The translations under genes were made by a program, and so were the position numbers. Positions 34,557-42,698 of a stretch of 64,000 nt of DNA are shown here, in pieces (position 1 is the stretch's first letter; every line of letters begins with the position of its first letter). A model generated the notes under the pieces. It searched no databases, was not told where the DNA came from, and saw only the letters and a list, made by a program, of their open reading frames with translations. The stretch lies in the NCBI RefSeq assembly GCF_009765755.1, contig NZ_LMUV01000003.1, positions 100,661 through 164,660 on the forward strand, written 5' to 3'. The DNA is from Rhodanobacter sp. L36. GTDB lineage: Bacteria; Pseudomonadota; Gammaproteobacteria; Xanthomonadales; Rhodanobacteraceae.

Positions 34557-35885
34557 ATGAACAAGCTCACCTCACGTTTCCTCATCGTTCTGTTGACCTT
34601 TGCGGCGTTCTTCGCATCCGCAATCAACGCTCAGCAGTCACTGAAAGTCGACATCGTCGGTGGCGTAAGAACCGCCACGCCGATCGTGGTCGTGCCCTTT
34701 GCCGTTTCGGGCAGCTCGCCATTGCCGACTGACATTGCCGATGTCATCCACAACGATTTCAATCGCTCCGGAAAATTTCTTGCGCTCGACAAGGGCAGCA
34801 TCGTGGAGTCGCCATCGCAGGGCGCCGACATAAAATTTGTCACGTGGCGATTGCTGAAGCAGGACTTCATCGTCGTCGGCCGCATCAAGGATGGTGGCAA
34901 CGGCATGCTGCAGATCGAGTACGAGTTGTGGGACGTGAACAAGCAGCAAAGCTTGTTGTCGCAGGCCATGCCGCCGGTGCCCGCCGCGAACCTGCGCAAT
35001 GTCGCCCATCAAATTGCCGACGTCATCTATCAGAAGATCACCGGTGTTCGTGGTGCTTTCTGGACACGGATCGCTTATATCACTGCCGTTGGCCTCGGCA
35101 ACGACATGACATATTCGTTGGTGGTCGCCGATTCGGATGGCTTCAATCCGCAAGCCGTCGTCAGCCATGCAAAGCAGGCGCTGCTTTCGCCAGCGTGGTC
35201 GCCAGACGGCAAAAAGATTGCCTACGTGTCGTTCGAAAGCGGCAACTCGAACATCTACGTGCAGGACCTCGCGACGCATTCGCGCCAGTTGGTGGAGTCG
35301 CATCGCAAGGGCATCAACGGCGCGCCAGCATGGTCGCCCGATGGACGAAAGCTGGCGGTGGCGCTTTCATTTTCAGGCAACTTGAACATCTACGTGCTGG
35401 ACATGGCGAGCCGCCAGGAAACACGGTTGACCAAGGACAATTTTTCCATCAACACGCAGCCTGTGTGGGCGCCGGATGGCCAGAGCGTCTACTTCACGTC
35501 GGACCGCTCGGGCAAGACGCAAATCTACCAAGTGCCTGCCAGCGGCGGTACTGCCGCTCGCATCAGTTTTCAGGGCCAGAACAATCAGAGCGCGTCCGTC
35601 GGTTACGACGGCAAGCAGCTCGCGATGGTTCAGGGCAACGGTAACGTCTACAAGATTGTCATCGCCGATCAGGGCCTCGGCGGCCAGGTGCACGACGTGT
35701 CGCCAGGCCCTTATGACGAATCCCCGAGTTTTGCGCCGAACGCCGACATGCTGCTTTATGCCGCTACGGAAGGTACGCGTGGTGTTCTGTATTCAGTCTC
35801 CGCCGATGGCAAGGTTCGTCAGCGGCTGGCTTTGTCCGCCGGCGACGTGCGCGAACCATCCTGGGGTCCGTATCGCGGGCATTGA
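34557..35885 (+). CDS. TolB-like beta-propeller protein
   Basis: A 442-residue periplasmic protein with a signal peptide (FLIVLLTFAAFFASAINAQ), a TolB N-terminal domain (SLKVDIVGGVRTATPIVVVPFA, DIADVIHNDFNRSGKF) and a six-bladed propeller with repeated PAWSPDGKKIAYVSF, APAWSPDGRKLAVAL and QPVWAPDGQSVYFTS blades. TolB works in the Tol-Pal envelope system with TolA and Pal, but no tolQRA or pal gene is near, so it may be a second, divergent copy or a displaced tolB. ATG 34557 opens the signal peptide. Confidence 0.85.
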   Translation: MNKLTSRFLIVLLTFAAFFASAINAQQSLKVDIVGGVRTATPIVVVPFAVSGSSPLPTDIADVIHNDFNRSGKFLALDKGSIVESPSQGADIKFVTWRLLKQDFIVVGRIKDGGNGMLQIEYELWDVNKQQSLLSQAMPPVPAANLRNVAHQIADVIYQKITGVRGAFWTRIAYITAVGLGNDMTYSLVVADSDGFNPQAVVSHAKQALLSPAWSPDGKKIAYVSFESGNSNIYVQDLATHSRQLVESHRKGINGAPAWSPDGRKLAVALSFSGNLNIYVLDMASRQETRLTKDNFSINTQPVWAPDGQSVYFTSDRSGKTQIYQVPASGGTAARISFQGQNNQSASVGYDGKQLAMVQGNGNVYKIVIADQGLGGQVHDVSPGPYDESPSFAPNADMLLYAATEGTRGVLYSVSADGKVRQRLALSAGDVREPSWGPYRGH

Positions 35886-35957
35886 GCATGAAGTTCTTCA
35901 GCGGCTTCCTGCGAGACGTATGCGACCGCTAACGTCATTCGATCAAGAGGCTCGATC

Positions 35958-36533
35958 ATGCTGAAGTGGCTGCTGCTTATCTTCTGCTTCTGGACGTTCC
36001 AAGCCATGGCGGCAGGAAACAACGTGTCCACGCCGCCGCCAGCTTATGCCGGCACTTATGCGGTTCTCTTTTGCCAAGGGTCTTGCGGGTCAGCGACCTA
36101 TCGCAACGGCACGCTGGTGCTGTTCGACCGGCCGCTTCTCGATGAGCATGGCCACACCCGCAGCAAATGGCTTGAGCAGGGGCTCATCAACGGCTGCCTT
36201 GCACTCGATCCGTTGCACGGCCCTCCCAGCGCATGGGTTTTTTCTCAAGAGGAGAAGCCGAGGCGCTTTATTGTCTGGTCGGCCGTAGAAGACCATTCGA
36301 TAAGCTTTGATCTCGACCACGATGTCGATGCCGGCTACCAAGTCAAGTTGCGACTGACCCCATTCAGCTCGAATGGAACGGGCATGTTCTGGGGCGATTT
36401 CGCTTTGATGAGTAAGTCTCAGCCGCCACGGCAGGATGCGATCGAGGTGCGTCGCATTGGCGATGCTGATCCGGCACGTTGTCCACACCTGGACATCGAT
36501 GCGGACGCGATGGACAACGTATTCAAGCCTTGA
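35958..36533 (+). CDS. Hypothetical exported protein
   Basis: A 191-residue protein with a signal peptide (MLKWLLLIFCFWTFQAMAAG) and a mature beta-rich part not matching a family I know: AYAGTYAVLFCQGSCGSAT, LFDRPLLDEHGHTRSKW and a Cys-containing tail (PARCPHLDIDAD). The Cys pair FCQGSC suggests a disulfide. It follows the TolB-like gene by 72 bp and overlaps the convergent suhB gene by 11 bp. Confidence 0.7.
   Translation: MLKWLLLIFCFWTFQAMAAGNNVSTPPPAYAGTYAVLFCQGSCGSATYRNGTLVLFDRPLLDEHGHTRSKWLEQGLINGCLALDPLHGPPSAWVFSQEEKPRRFIVWSAVEDHSISFDLDHDVDAGYQVKLRLTPFSSNGTGMFWGDFALMSKSQPPRQDAIEVRRIGDADPARCPHLDIDADAMDNVFKP
36523..36533. other. Palindrome shared by two stop codons (TCAAGCCTTGA)
   Basis: An 11-bp palindrome, TCAAG-C-CTTGA, holding the TGA of the exported protein on the plus strand and the TGA of suhB on the minus strand. 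The two genes overlap tail to tail across exactly these bases. Confidence 0.6.
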
Positions 36534-37326
36534 GCAGTGCCGGCGTCGCCTGTTGCCCGATGGCATCGACCAGTGCCTTCGCCACATTGAGATTGCCGGC
36601 GATGACGTTGCCACTGGCGGGGATGCCGTCGCGGCCGGCGAAGTCGCAGTAGCGACCGCCGGCTTCGTGCACGAGCAGGACGCCTGCGGCCATGTCCCAC
36701 GGCTTCAGGCCAATCTCGAAGTATCCGTCGTAGCGACCGGCGGCGACATAGGCGAGGTCGAGCGCGGCGGAGCCTGAGCGACGGATGTCCTCGGCCTGGC
36801 CCAGGATCGCGCGGGTCATGTCGAGCTGCGCGCCGAGATGCTCGCGCTGGCGGAACGGAAAGCCGGTGGCGATCATCGCGCCGCCGAGATTTTCGCGTTT
36901 GGTCACGCGCATGCGGCGGTCGTTGATGTACGCGCCGTCACCCTTGCTGGCGGTATACAACTCGTCGCGCAGCGGATCGAACACCACCGCGTGAATCGGC
37001 ACGCCTTTCTCGAGCAGCGCGATGGACACGCTGAAGTGCGGGATGCCGCGCAGGTAGTTGTGCGTGCCGTCGAGCGGATCGATCACCCAGGTCAACGGGC
37101 CCTTGCCGGTCGCGCCGCTTTCCTCGGCGAGGATCGCGTGATCGGGATACGCGCGGCGCAGTTCCTTGATGATTTCCGCTTCGGCCAGCTTGTCGACCTC
37201 GGACACAAAATCCATCTGCTGCTTCTCGACGACATTGAGGCCATCGATGCGGTTCATGTAGCGCAGGATCACGTTGCCTGCAGAGCGCGCGGCGCGCGCC
37301 GCGATCGTCACGTGGGGTCTGGGCAT
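36523..37326 (-). CDS. suhB: Inositol-1-monophosphatase SuhB
   Basis: A 267-residue Mg-dependent phosphatase of the IMPase family: ILAEESGATG, the metal-binding WVIDPLDGTHNYLRGIPHF and PWDMAAGVLLVHEAGGRYCDF. In E. coli SuhB also joins the rRNA antitermination complex. ATG 37326 (MPRPHVTIA) is the family start. The divergent neighbour trmJ is the usual partner. Confidence 0.94.
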   Translation of the reverse strand: MPRPHVTIAARAARSAGNVILRYMNRIDGLNVVEKQQMDFVSEVDKLAEAEIIKELRRAYPDHAILAEESGATGKGPLTWVIDPLDGTHNYLRGIPHFSVSIALLEKGVPIHAVVFDPLRDELYTASKGDGAYINDRRMRVTKRENLGGAMIATGFPFRQREHLGAQLDMTRAILGQAEDIRRSGSAALDLAYVAAGRYDGYFEIGLKPWDMAAGVLLVHEAGGRYCDFAGRDGIPASGNVIAGNLNVAKALVDAIGQQATPALLKA

Positions 37327-37462
37327 GGGGTTTCGACTTTGCAAAAGAGCGGGGTTGCGGCCGGCGATTCTAGCAGAGCAGGGCGCCGCAGGCTTTGCGG
37401 TGGGCTGCGCGACGCGGCACATCCACTATCCTTGGCAACCACCCATCGACCACCTACTGCGC

Positions 37463-38227
37463 ATGACTGCTGCCACCGACCTCGTCGATCGTTTCCGTTT
37501 CGTGCTCGTGCGCACCTCGCATCCGGGCAACATCGGCAGCGCGGCGCGGGCGATTCGCACCATGGGGTTCACGCGCATGGAGCTGGTGACGCCGGCGCAG
37601 TTCCCTGATCGTGAAGCGAATGCCCTGGCGGCGGGTGCTGACGATGTGCTGGATGGCGCCGGCGTGCATGACGAACTGGCGAACGCCCTTGCAGGCAGCA
37701 GCTTCGCACTGGGTTTGTCGGCGCGTCGTCGCGGTGTGACATTGTCCGAGCTTTCCCCACGCGAAGCGGCTATGCAGGCACTCGCTGCTGCCGCACGCGG
37801 CGAGCAGGTGTCGCTATTGTTCGGCAATGAACGCAATGGGCTGGCGAACGAGGAACTGGCGCGATGCCACGCGATGGTGCGCATTCCCAGCGTGGACGAT
37901 TTCAGCTCGCTCAATCTTTCGCAGGCCGTGCAGGTGATGGCGTACGAACTGCGCGTCGCCATGCTCGGTGAAACACCGGCCGTGCCGTTGCCAACGAATG
38001 ACGAACCACCGGCCGATGCTGCGCAGATGGAGAAGTTCTACGAGCATCTCGCGATGACGCTCGACGACATCGAATTCCACAAAGGCCGAGCGCCCACCAC
38101 GATCATGTTGCGCCTGCGCAAATTGTTCCAGCGCGCGCAACCGGACGAACGTGAACTGCGCGTGCTGCACGGCATTCTCGCGGACGCGCAACGCATGGCC
38201 GGACTGGCACACCAGAAAGACCTGTAG
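37463..38227 (+). CDS. trmJ: tRNA (cytidine/uridine-2'-O-)-methyltransferase TrmJ
   Basis: A 254-residue SPOUT methyltransferase that makes Cm32/Um32 in tRNA. SPOUT motifs are SHPGNIGSAARAIRTMGF, LLFGNERNGLANEELARC and SLNLSQAVQVMAYELR, the knot-forming part. A helical C-terminal region follows (MEKFYEHLAMTLDDIEFHK). ATG 37463 is the family start. The stop codon is inside the 38225-38296 palindrome. Confidence 0.94.
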   Translation: MTAATDLVDRFRFVLVRTSHPGNIGSAARAIRTMGFTRMELVTPAQFPDREANALAAGADDVLDGAGVHDELANALAGSSFALGLSARRRGVTLSELSPREAAMQALAAAARGEQVSLLFGNERNGLANEELARCHAMVRIPSVDDFSSLNLSQAVQVMAYELRVAMLGETPAVPLPTNDEPPADAAQMEKFYEHLAMTLDDIEFHKGRAPTTIMLRLRKLFQRAQPDERELRVLHGILADAQRMAGLAHQKDL

Positions 38228-38296
38228 AAGCGCACCCTGTGCGCGAATGCTTTCGTCATGCAGACGAAGAGCATTCGCGCACAGGGTACGCTCCTA
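38225..38296. repeat. REP-like long imperfect palindrome filling the trmJ/CNNM gap
   Basis: The left arm (38225-38257, 33 bp) and right arm (38263-38296, 34 bp) pair with two mismatches and one extra base around ATGCA. Each arm begins TAG, then (A/G)AGCG, then ACCCTGTGCGCGAATGCT. The left TAG is the stop of trmJ and the right TAG, on the minus strand, is the stop of the CNNM gene. The TAGGAGCG...GCGCGA pattern resembles REP elements of pseudomonads and relatives that are linked to RAYT transposases; none is in the window. Confidence 0.75.
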
Positions 38297-39616
38297 CTGT
38301 TCGTCGTCGGGTGACTCCACCGAGGGTGCCGGTGTCACCAGCAGTTTGTCGATGCGCGCGCCGTCCAGGTCGACGACTTCGAAACGGATGCCGCGCCACG
38401 CGAATACTTCGCCAGCCTGCGGAATGTGGCCGAGTGCGGTCATCACCATGCCGGCAACGGTGCGGAAATCGTGTTCGTCTTCGCCGGGCAATTCACCGAG
38501 TTGCAGCAGTTCGCGCAGATCGTCCGTCGGCAGACTGCCGTCGATCAGCCAGCTGCCGTCGGCGCGTTGAACGATGGGTGCATTCTCCTCGCTGCCGCCA
38601 TGCGCGATCTGACTCGCGCCGACCACCGCAGCCAGCAGATCGTTGACGGTAACCACACCCTCGATGTCGCCGTATTCGTCGACGACCAAGGCGAGTGGCG
38701 TCTCGGCATCGCGGAATTCTTCCAGCAGATCGAGCGCGCGCGCGGTGGCCGGAACGAACAGCGGTTTGGACAGGTGATCGAACAATTCGGGCCGGCCTTC
38801 GGTAAAACCGTGCAGCATGCGCTTGACTTCGACCACGCCGACCACGTCACTCTCGTCGCCGCGATATACCGGATAGCGCGAGTACGGCGTCTCGCGCAGT
38901 ACATCGATGTTTTCCTCGCGCGTCGCTGCCATGTCGAGCCAGGCGATGCGCATGCGCGGTGTCATCACGCTGTCCACGGTGCGGTCGCCCAGTCGCAGCA
39001 CGCGATTTACCATGTTGTGTTCGTCCGGATCGAGCACGCCCTGTTCGGCGCTCTCGGCGACCAGCAGGCGAATCTCTTCTTCCGTCACCACGCCGCTGTT
39101 GAGTTGCTTGACTCGGAGCAGGCGCAGAATCATGTTGCTCGACATGTTGACCAACCACACGAACGGCGCGGTGATTCGCGACAGCACCAGCATGGGGATC
39201 GCCGCGTAGGTCGAGAACTTTTCCGGAGCGGATAGCGCCAACCGCTTGGGCACCAGTTCGCCGAATACAATCTGGATGTAAGAGATGACCACGAGGCCAA
39301 GCACGACCCCGATGCTCCGTGCATACGGCATCAGCCAGGCAAGATGTTCGTCTCGCAAGGCATCGGCAATGTGGCCGGCTAATGCATCACCGGCGATGGC
39401 ACCGGTGCTCAGCATCACCAGCGTGATGCCGACCTGTATCGTGGAAAGGAAGTGCTCCGGCAATTCGGCGTGGCGCAACGCCAGCGCCGCGCGACGGCTG
39501 GTTTTCGCCATCTGCCTGAGCCGGCTCTTGCGTGAAGCGACCAGCGCCATCTCCGACAGCGCAAACAAGCCGTTGCAGAGAGCCAGTACGAAAACGAGCG
39601 CGATTTCGGTCAGCAT
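38294..39616 (-). CDS. CNNM/CorC-type protein with CBS pair
   Basis: A 440-residue membrane protein: a DUF21/CNNM domain with about four helices (IALVFVLALCNGLFALSEMAL, GIVLGLVVISYIQIVFGELV-like segment near residue 100), a CBS pair (VDSVMTPRMRIAWLD, LALVVDEYGDIEGVVTVNDL) and a C-terminal transporter-associated CorC_HlyC domain (GMVMTALGHIPQAGEVF). Such proteins act in Mg/Co homeostasis; the older name hemolysin is not meant literally. ATG 39616 (MLTEIALVF) is the family start. The stop is supplied by the REP-like palindrome. Confidence 0.9.
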   Translation of the reverse strand: MLTEIALVFVLALCNGLFALSEMALVASRKSRLRQMAKTSRRAALALRHAELPEHFLSTIQVGITLVMLSTGAIAGDALAGHIADALRDEHLAWLMPYARSIGVVLGLVVISYIQIVFGELVPKRLALSAPEKFSTYAAIPMLVLSRITAPFVWLVNMSSNMILRLLRVKQLNSGVVTEEEIRLLVAESAEQGVLDPDEHNMVNRVLRLGDRTVDSVMTPRMRIAWLDMAATREENIDVLRETPYSRYPVYRGDESDVVGVVEVKRMLHGFTEGRPELFDHLSKPLFVPATARALDLLEEFRDAETPLALVVDEYGDIEGVVTVNDLLAAVVGASQIAHGGSEENAPIVQRADGSWLIDGSLPTDDLRELLQLGELPGEDEHDFRTVAGMVMTALGHIPQAGEVFAWRGIRFEVVDLDGARIDKLLVTPAPSVESPDDEQ

Positions 39617-39746
39617 CGCGTCAATGATAGGTGGGCCATGGGTTGCAGTGTAAGGCAGGCGCGCCTTTCGCAGCACGCGCGCAGTGGTGCGAGGCAGCAC
39701 TGCAGCCTGTAACATGCCCGTCATCTCGCTTCCTAGGCATGCCCGC

Positions 39747-40376
39747 ATGTTTTCACTGCAGACAATTTTCGGCAAAGGCGACAAGTTCTACGGGTTACTT
39801 GAACAGAGCGCCGCCACCGTCTGCGAAAGCGCCAAAGCCCTGCACGAAATGCTTTCCAAGCAGAACCATGGCTCGGTGATGGCCGCCTTTACCGCCACGC
39901 GCACGCGCGAAAAAAACCTGGCGGCGCAGATCAGCGAAGGCTTGGTGAATACCTTTGTCACCGCGCTGGATCGCGAAGATATCGAGGCACTGAATTCCGC
40001 GCTGTACAAGATTCCCAAGACCATCGAGAAGTTTGCCGAGCGCTACGAGATCGTCGCTGCGCGGCTGGACGGTGTGGATTTCGCGCAGCGCGCGCTGGTG
40101 CTTGAGCGTTCCAGCGAAGTGGTCGCGGAGATGATCGGCGAGTTGCGTCGCGGTTTGCGCATCGACCCGGTGAAGAAGTTGCAGGATCGCCTGCAGGCGC
40201 TGGAATCGGAAGGTGATCGCATGCTGCTCGCCGCTTATCGCACGCTGTATGTCGAAGGCGGCGATGTCATGCGCGCGGTGCTGGCGAAAGACCTGTTCGA
40301 GTTGATCGAGAAAGCCATCGACAAGTGCCGCGATGTCGGCAACATCGTCTATTCGATCGTGCTGAAGAATTCCTGA
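39747..40376 (+). CDS. DUF47 (PhoU-like) Pit accessory protein
   Basis: A 209-residue all-helical protein of the DUF47/TIGR00153 family (MFSLQTIFGKGDKFYGLLEQ, later LFELIEKAIDKCRDVGNIV). Members are cytosolic PhoU relatives paired with Pit transporters and thought to control phosphate uptake. It is 89 bp upstream of pit, in the same direction. ATG 39747 is chosen by family start. Confidence 0.92.
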   Translation: MFSLQTIFGKGDKFYGLLEQSAATVCESAKALHEMLSKQNHGSVMAAFTATRTREKNLAAQISEGLVNTFVTALDREDIEALNSALYKIPKTIEKFAERYEIVAARLDGVDFAQRALVLERSSEVVAEMIGELRRGLRIDPVKKLQDRLQALESEGDRMLLAAYRTLYVEGGDVMRAVLAKDLFELIEKAIDKCRDVGNIVYSIVLKNS

Positions 40377-40465
40377 GGCCGCCTCGTGAGCCTGCGCATC
40401 CCGTACTGCCCGCACGCCGTGGCGCCGACCGGCCGCGCTCGCCCGATTAGCCTCGGAGCACACAC

Positions 40466-41581
40466 ATGAGCCTCGTCATCACCGTCGTGCTAATTGCGCT
40501 GATCTTCACGTACATCAACGGTTTCCATGACACTGCCAACTCGATCGCCACCGTGGTCGCGACCAAGGTGTTGAGCCCGGGGCAGGCCGTGTTGCTGGCA
40601 GCGGTCACCAACCTTTTCGGCGCGCTGCTCGGCACTGCGGTGGCGGCAACCATTGCCTCGGGATTGATCGATGCCGGCGTGATCGAAGTGGGCTCGCAAC
40701 TGCTGATCTGCGCGCTGCTCGCGGCGATCGTGTGGAACCTGATTACCTGGTGGCTCGGCCTGCCGTCCAGCTCGAGCCATGCGCTGGTGGGTTCGCTGGT
40801 CGGCGCCGCGGTGGCCGCATCGGGCAACAACTTCGCATCGGTGATCTGGCTGCAGGGCGATTGGCTCAAGGGCCACGGCGTGATTCCGAAAGTGATCATT
40901 CCGATGGTGCTGTCGCCATTGGCCGGTTTCATCATCAGCTTTGCGTTGATGGGTGCGTTGTACGCGTTGCTTGCGTGGTTCGCTGATCGCCACGGCTGGA
41001 TGCGTCGCTTCGGCCGCACGCCCTTCGTCAATTCGTTTTTCGGCAAGGCGCAGATTGTTTCCGCGACCGCGATGGGCGTGGCGCACGGCATGAACGACGC
41101 GCAAAAGAGCATGGGCATCATCGCGCTGGCATTGGCCGGCGCGACGACCGCGCATCATTTCGATCACCTGCCGGCGTGGCTCGGTTTTTTGCGTGTCGCA
41201 GGAAACCCGGCCGGCGGCTTTGCAATTCCGGTATGGGTGAAAGTGGTTTCCGCGCTGACCATGGCCGCGGGTACCGCTGGCGGCGGCTGGCGCATCATCA
41301 AGACGCTCGGCCACAAGATGGTCAAGCTGCATCCGATCAACGGCTTCGCTGCGGAGACCAGTTCGGCCGCGGTGATCCTCACCGCATCAGTGTTCGGTAT
41401 TCCAGTATCGACTACGCACAACGTGTCGGCATCGATCATGGGCGTGGGCGCGGCGAAACGCTTCAATTCGATTCGCTGGTCGGTGGTGGAGCGCATGGTG
41501 TGGGCGTGGATTCTGACCCTGCCGATTACCGCGCTGCTGGCGTACGCATTCGTTCGCGGCGCCCAGCTCGTTTCGCCGTAA
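40466..41581 (+). CDS. Low-affinity inorganic phosphate transporter, Pit family
   Basis: A 371-residue PHO-4 family transporter with about ten membrane segments and the internal duplication of the signature: GLPSSSSHALVGSLVGAAVA in the first half and GIPVSTTHNVSASIMGVGAA in the second. FTYINGFHDTANSIATVVAT at the start and GVAHGMNDAQKSMGIIALAL are further signatures. It uses H+ or Na+ symport of metal-phosphate or phosphate. Confidence 0.94.
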   Translation: MSLVITVVLIALIFTYINGFHDTANSIATVVATKVLSPGQAVLLAAVTNLFGALLGTAVAATIASGLIDAGVIEVGSQLLICALLAAIVWNLITWWLGLPSSSSHALVGSLVGAAVAASGNNFASVIWLQGDWLKGHGVIPKVIIPMVLSPLAGFIISFALMGALYALLAWFADRHGWMRRFGRTPFVNSFFGKAQIVSATAMGVAHGMNDAQKSMGIIALALAGATTAHHFDHLPAWLGFLRVAGNPAGGFAIPVWVKVVSALTMAAGTAGGGWRIIKTLGHKMVKLHPINGFAAETSSAAVILTASVFGIPVSTTHNVSASIMGVGAAKRFNSIRWSVVERMVWAWILTLPITALLAYAFVRGAQLVSP

Positions 41582-41599
41582 CGTCCGCGAAAAAGTTGC

Positions 41600-42004
41600 T
41601 CAGAGCGCGTCGCCGTCGCTGGCGATCACCTGCTCAAGCTGATCGCCCAGTGCACCGAGCTCGCCGACCAGGCGCTGCAGCTCCGCGTCGTCGAGAATCT
41701 CGTACGGACGATTTTCGCAGAGGTGCAGATATGGCGCGCCATCGAGATCCGCCACCGCCAGGAAGCCCGTGCGCTGCTGCCAGTTGAAACGCAGGCATCG
41801 GTTCGGATCGGTGCCGGAGAGCGGGCCGATCGGCGTGGAAACACGCAGGTAACGATGACCGGATTCGTCCTCCAGTTCGGCCAGGTAAATGCCCTGGTGC
41901 CGACCTTGCGCGACATGCAGGTCGAAACTGATCAGGTACGGATCGTTGTGACGCAGTTCGTACTGGCTGCCGAGGTGGGATCGCACGGCTTCGAAGTGGC
42001 GCAT
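41600..42004 (-). CDS. Hypothetical protein with T3SS-chaperone-like fold signs
   Basis: A 134-residue soluble acidic protein (MRHFEAVRSHLGSQYELRH, then YLISFDLHVAQGRHQGIYLA, RYLRVSTPIGPLSGT, QRTGFLAVADLDGAPYLHL, and a C-terminal helix ELQRLVGELGALGDQLEQV). The helix-strand order and the LAVADLDG...LHL pattern look like the CesT/YbjN chaperone-like fold; this is a weak inference. It converges with pit (18 bp apart) and is divergent from the alkyltransferase-like gene. Confidence 0.65.
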   Translation of the reverse strand: MRHFEAVRSHLGSQYELRHNDPYLISFDLHVAQGRHQGIYLAELEDESGHRYLRVSTPIGPLSGTDPNRCLRFNWQQRTGFLAVADLDGAPYLHLCENRPYEILDDAELQRLVGELGALGDQLEQVIASDGDAL

Positions 42005-42125
42005 GGTGCGGCTTCCTTCGCTTTCGGGGCAATCACTTTGCCACGTCTGCATCGCCACGTCGCGCTGGCGGCGCGCATTGCCGATGACGTATGGTTCCGC
42101 GCGACTTCCCATTCGGCTCGTATTG

Positions 42126-42461
42126 ATGAACGACGGACACGATCGCATCTTCGCAGCCATTGCCGCGATCCCGCGCGGCCGTGTCGCCAGCTATGGCGCC
42201 ATTGCCGCGCGTGCGGGTTTGCCGGGACGCGCGCGTCTCGTCGGCAAACTGCTCGGCGAAGTGCCCGACGGCATGGTGTTGCCCTGGTATCGCGTACTGC
42301 GTTCGAGCGGACAAATCGCCTTTATGCCCGGCAGCCGCGGATTTCGCGAACAAACCCGATTGCTGAAGGCCGAAGGTATCGAGGTGAAGAAAGGGCGCGT
42401 GGCGCTGTCGCGATTCGGGTTGGACGGGGATCTGGATCATGCGTTGTGGGGCATGCCGTAG
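42126..42461 (+). CDS. Alkyltransferase-like (ATL) DNA-binding protein
   Basis: A 111-residue protein equal to the DNA-binding half of O6-alkylguanine transferases: IFAAIAAIPRGRVASYGAIA, the helix-turn-helix with GLPGRARLVGKLL, and LPWYRVLRSSG in place of the active-site PCHRV. The Cys is replaced by Trp, as in ATL proteins that mark O6-alkylguanine for nucleotide excision repair. Here the following His is also changed to Tyr (WYR instead of WHR), which is unusual. A TTG directly precedes the ATG. Confidence 0.88.
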   Translation: MNDGHDRIFAAIAAIPRGRVASYGAIAARAGLPGRARLVGKLLGEVPDGMVLPWYRVLRSSGQIAFMPGSRGFREQTRLLKAEGIEVKKGRVALSRFGLDGDLDHALWGMP

Positions 42462-42698
42462 GTTTGCCGTGCTCTTTCTCTCTGAGCTTTTTCGGCACGC
42501 ATGTTTCTCCGGCTCCGTTTTTTCTATGACACCGGCTTTTCGACTCCTTCGCGCGAAGCCGTGAATGACGAGAAAGCGCAGGGTCGGCCCGTGCGTTGTT
42601 TTTTCGAAGCCACTATCGCGGACGCAAAGCGAAACATCGCGCCACATTCCGATGCTTCAACCATCCCGGCTCCCTCTCCCATTTGTTAGCATGTCCGG

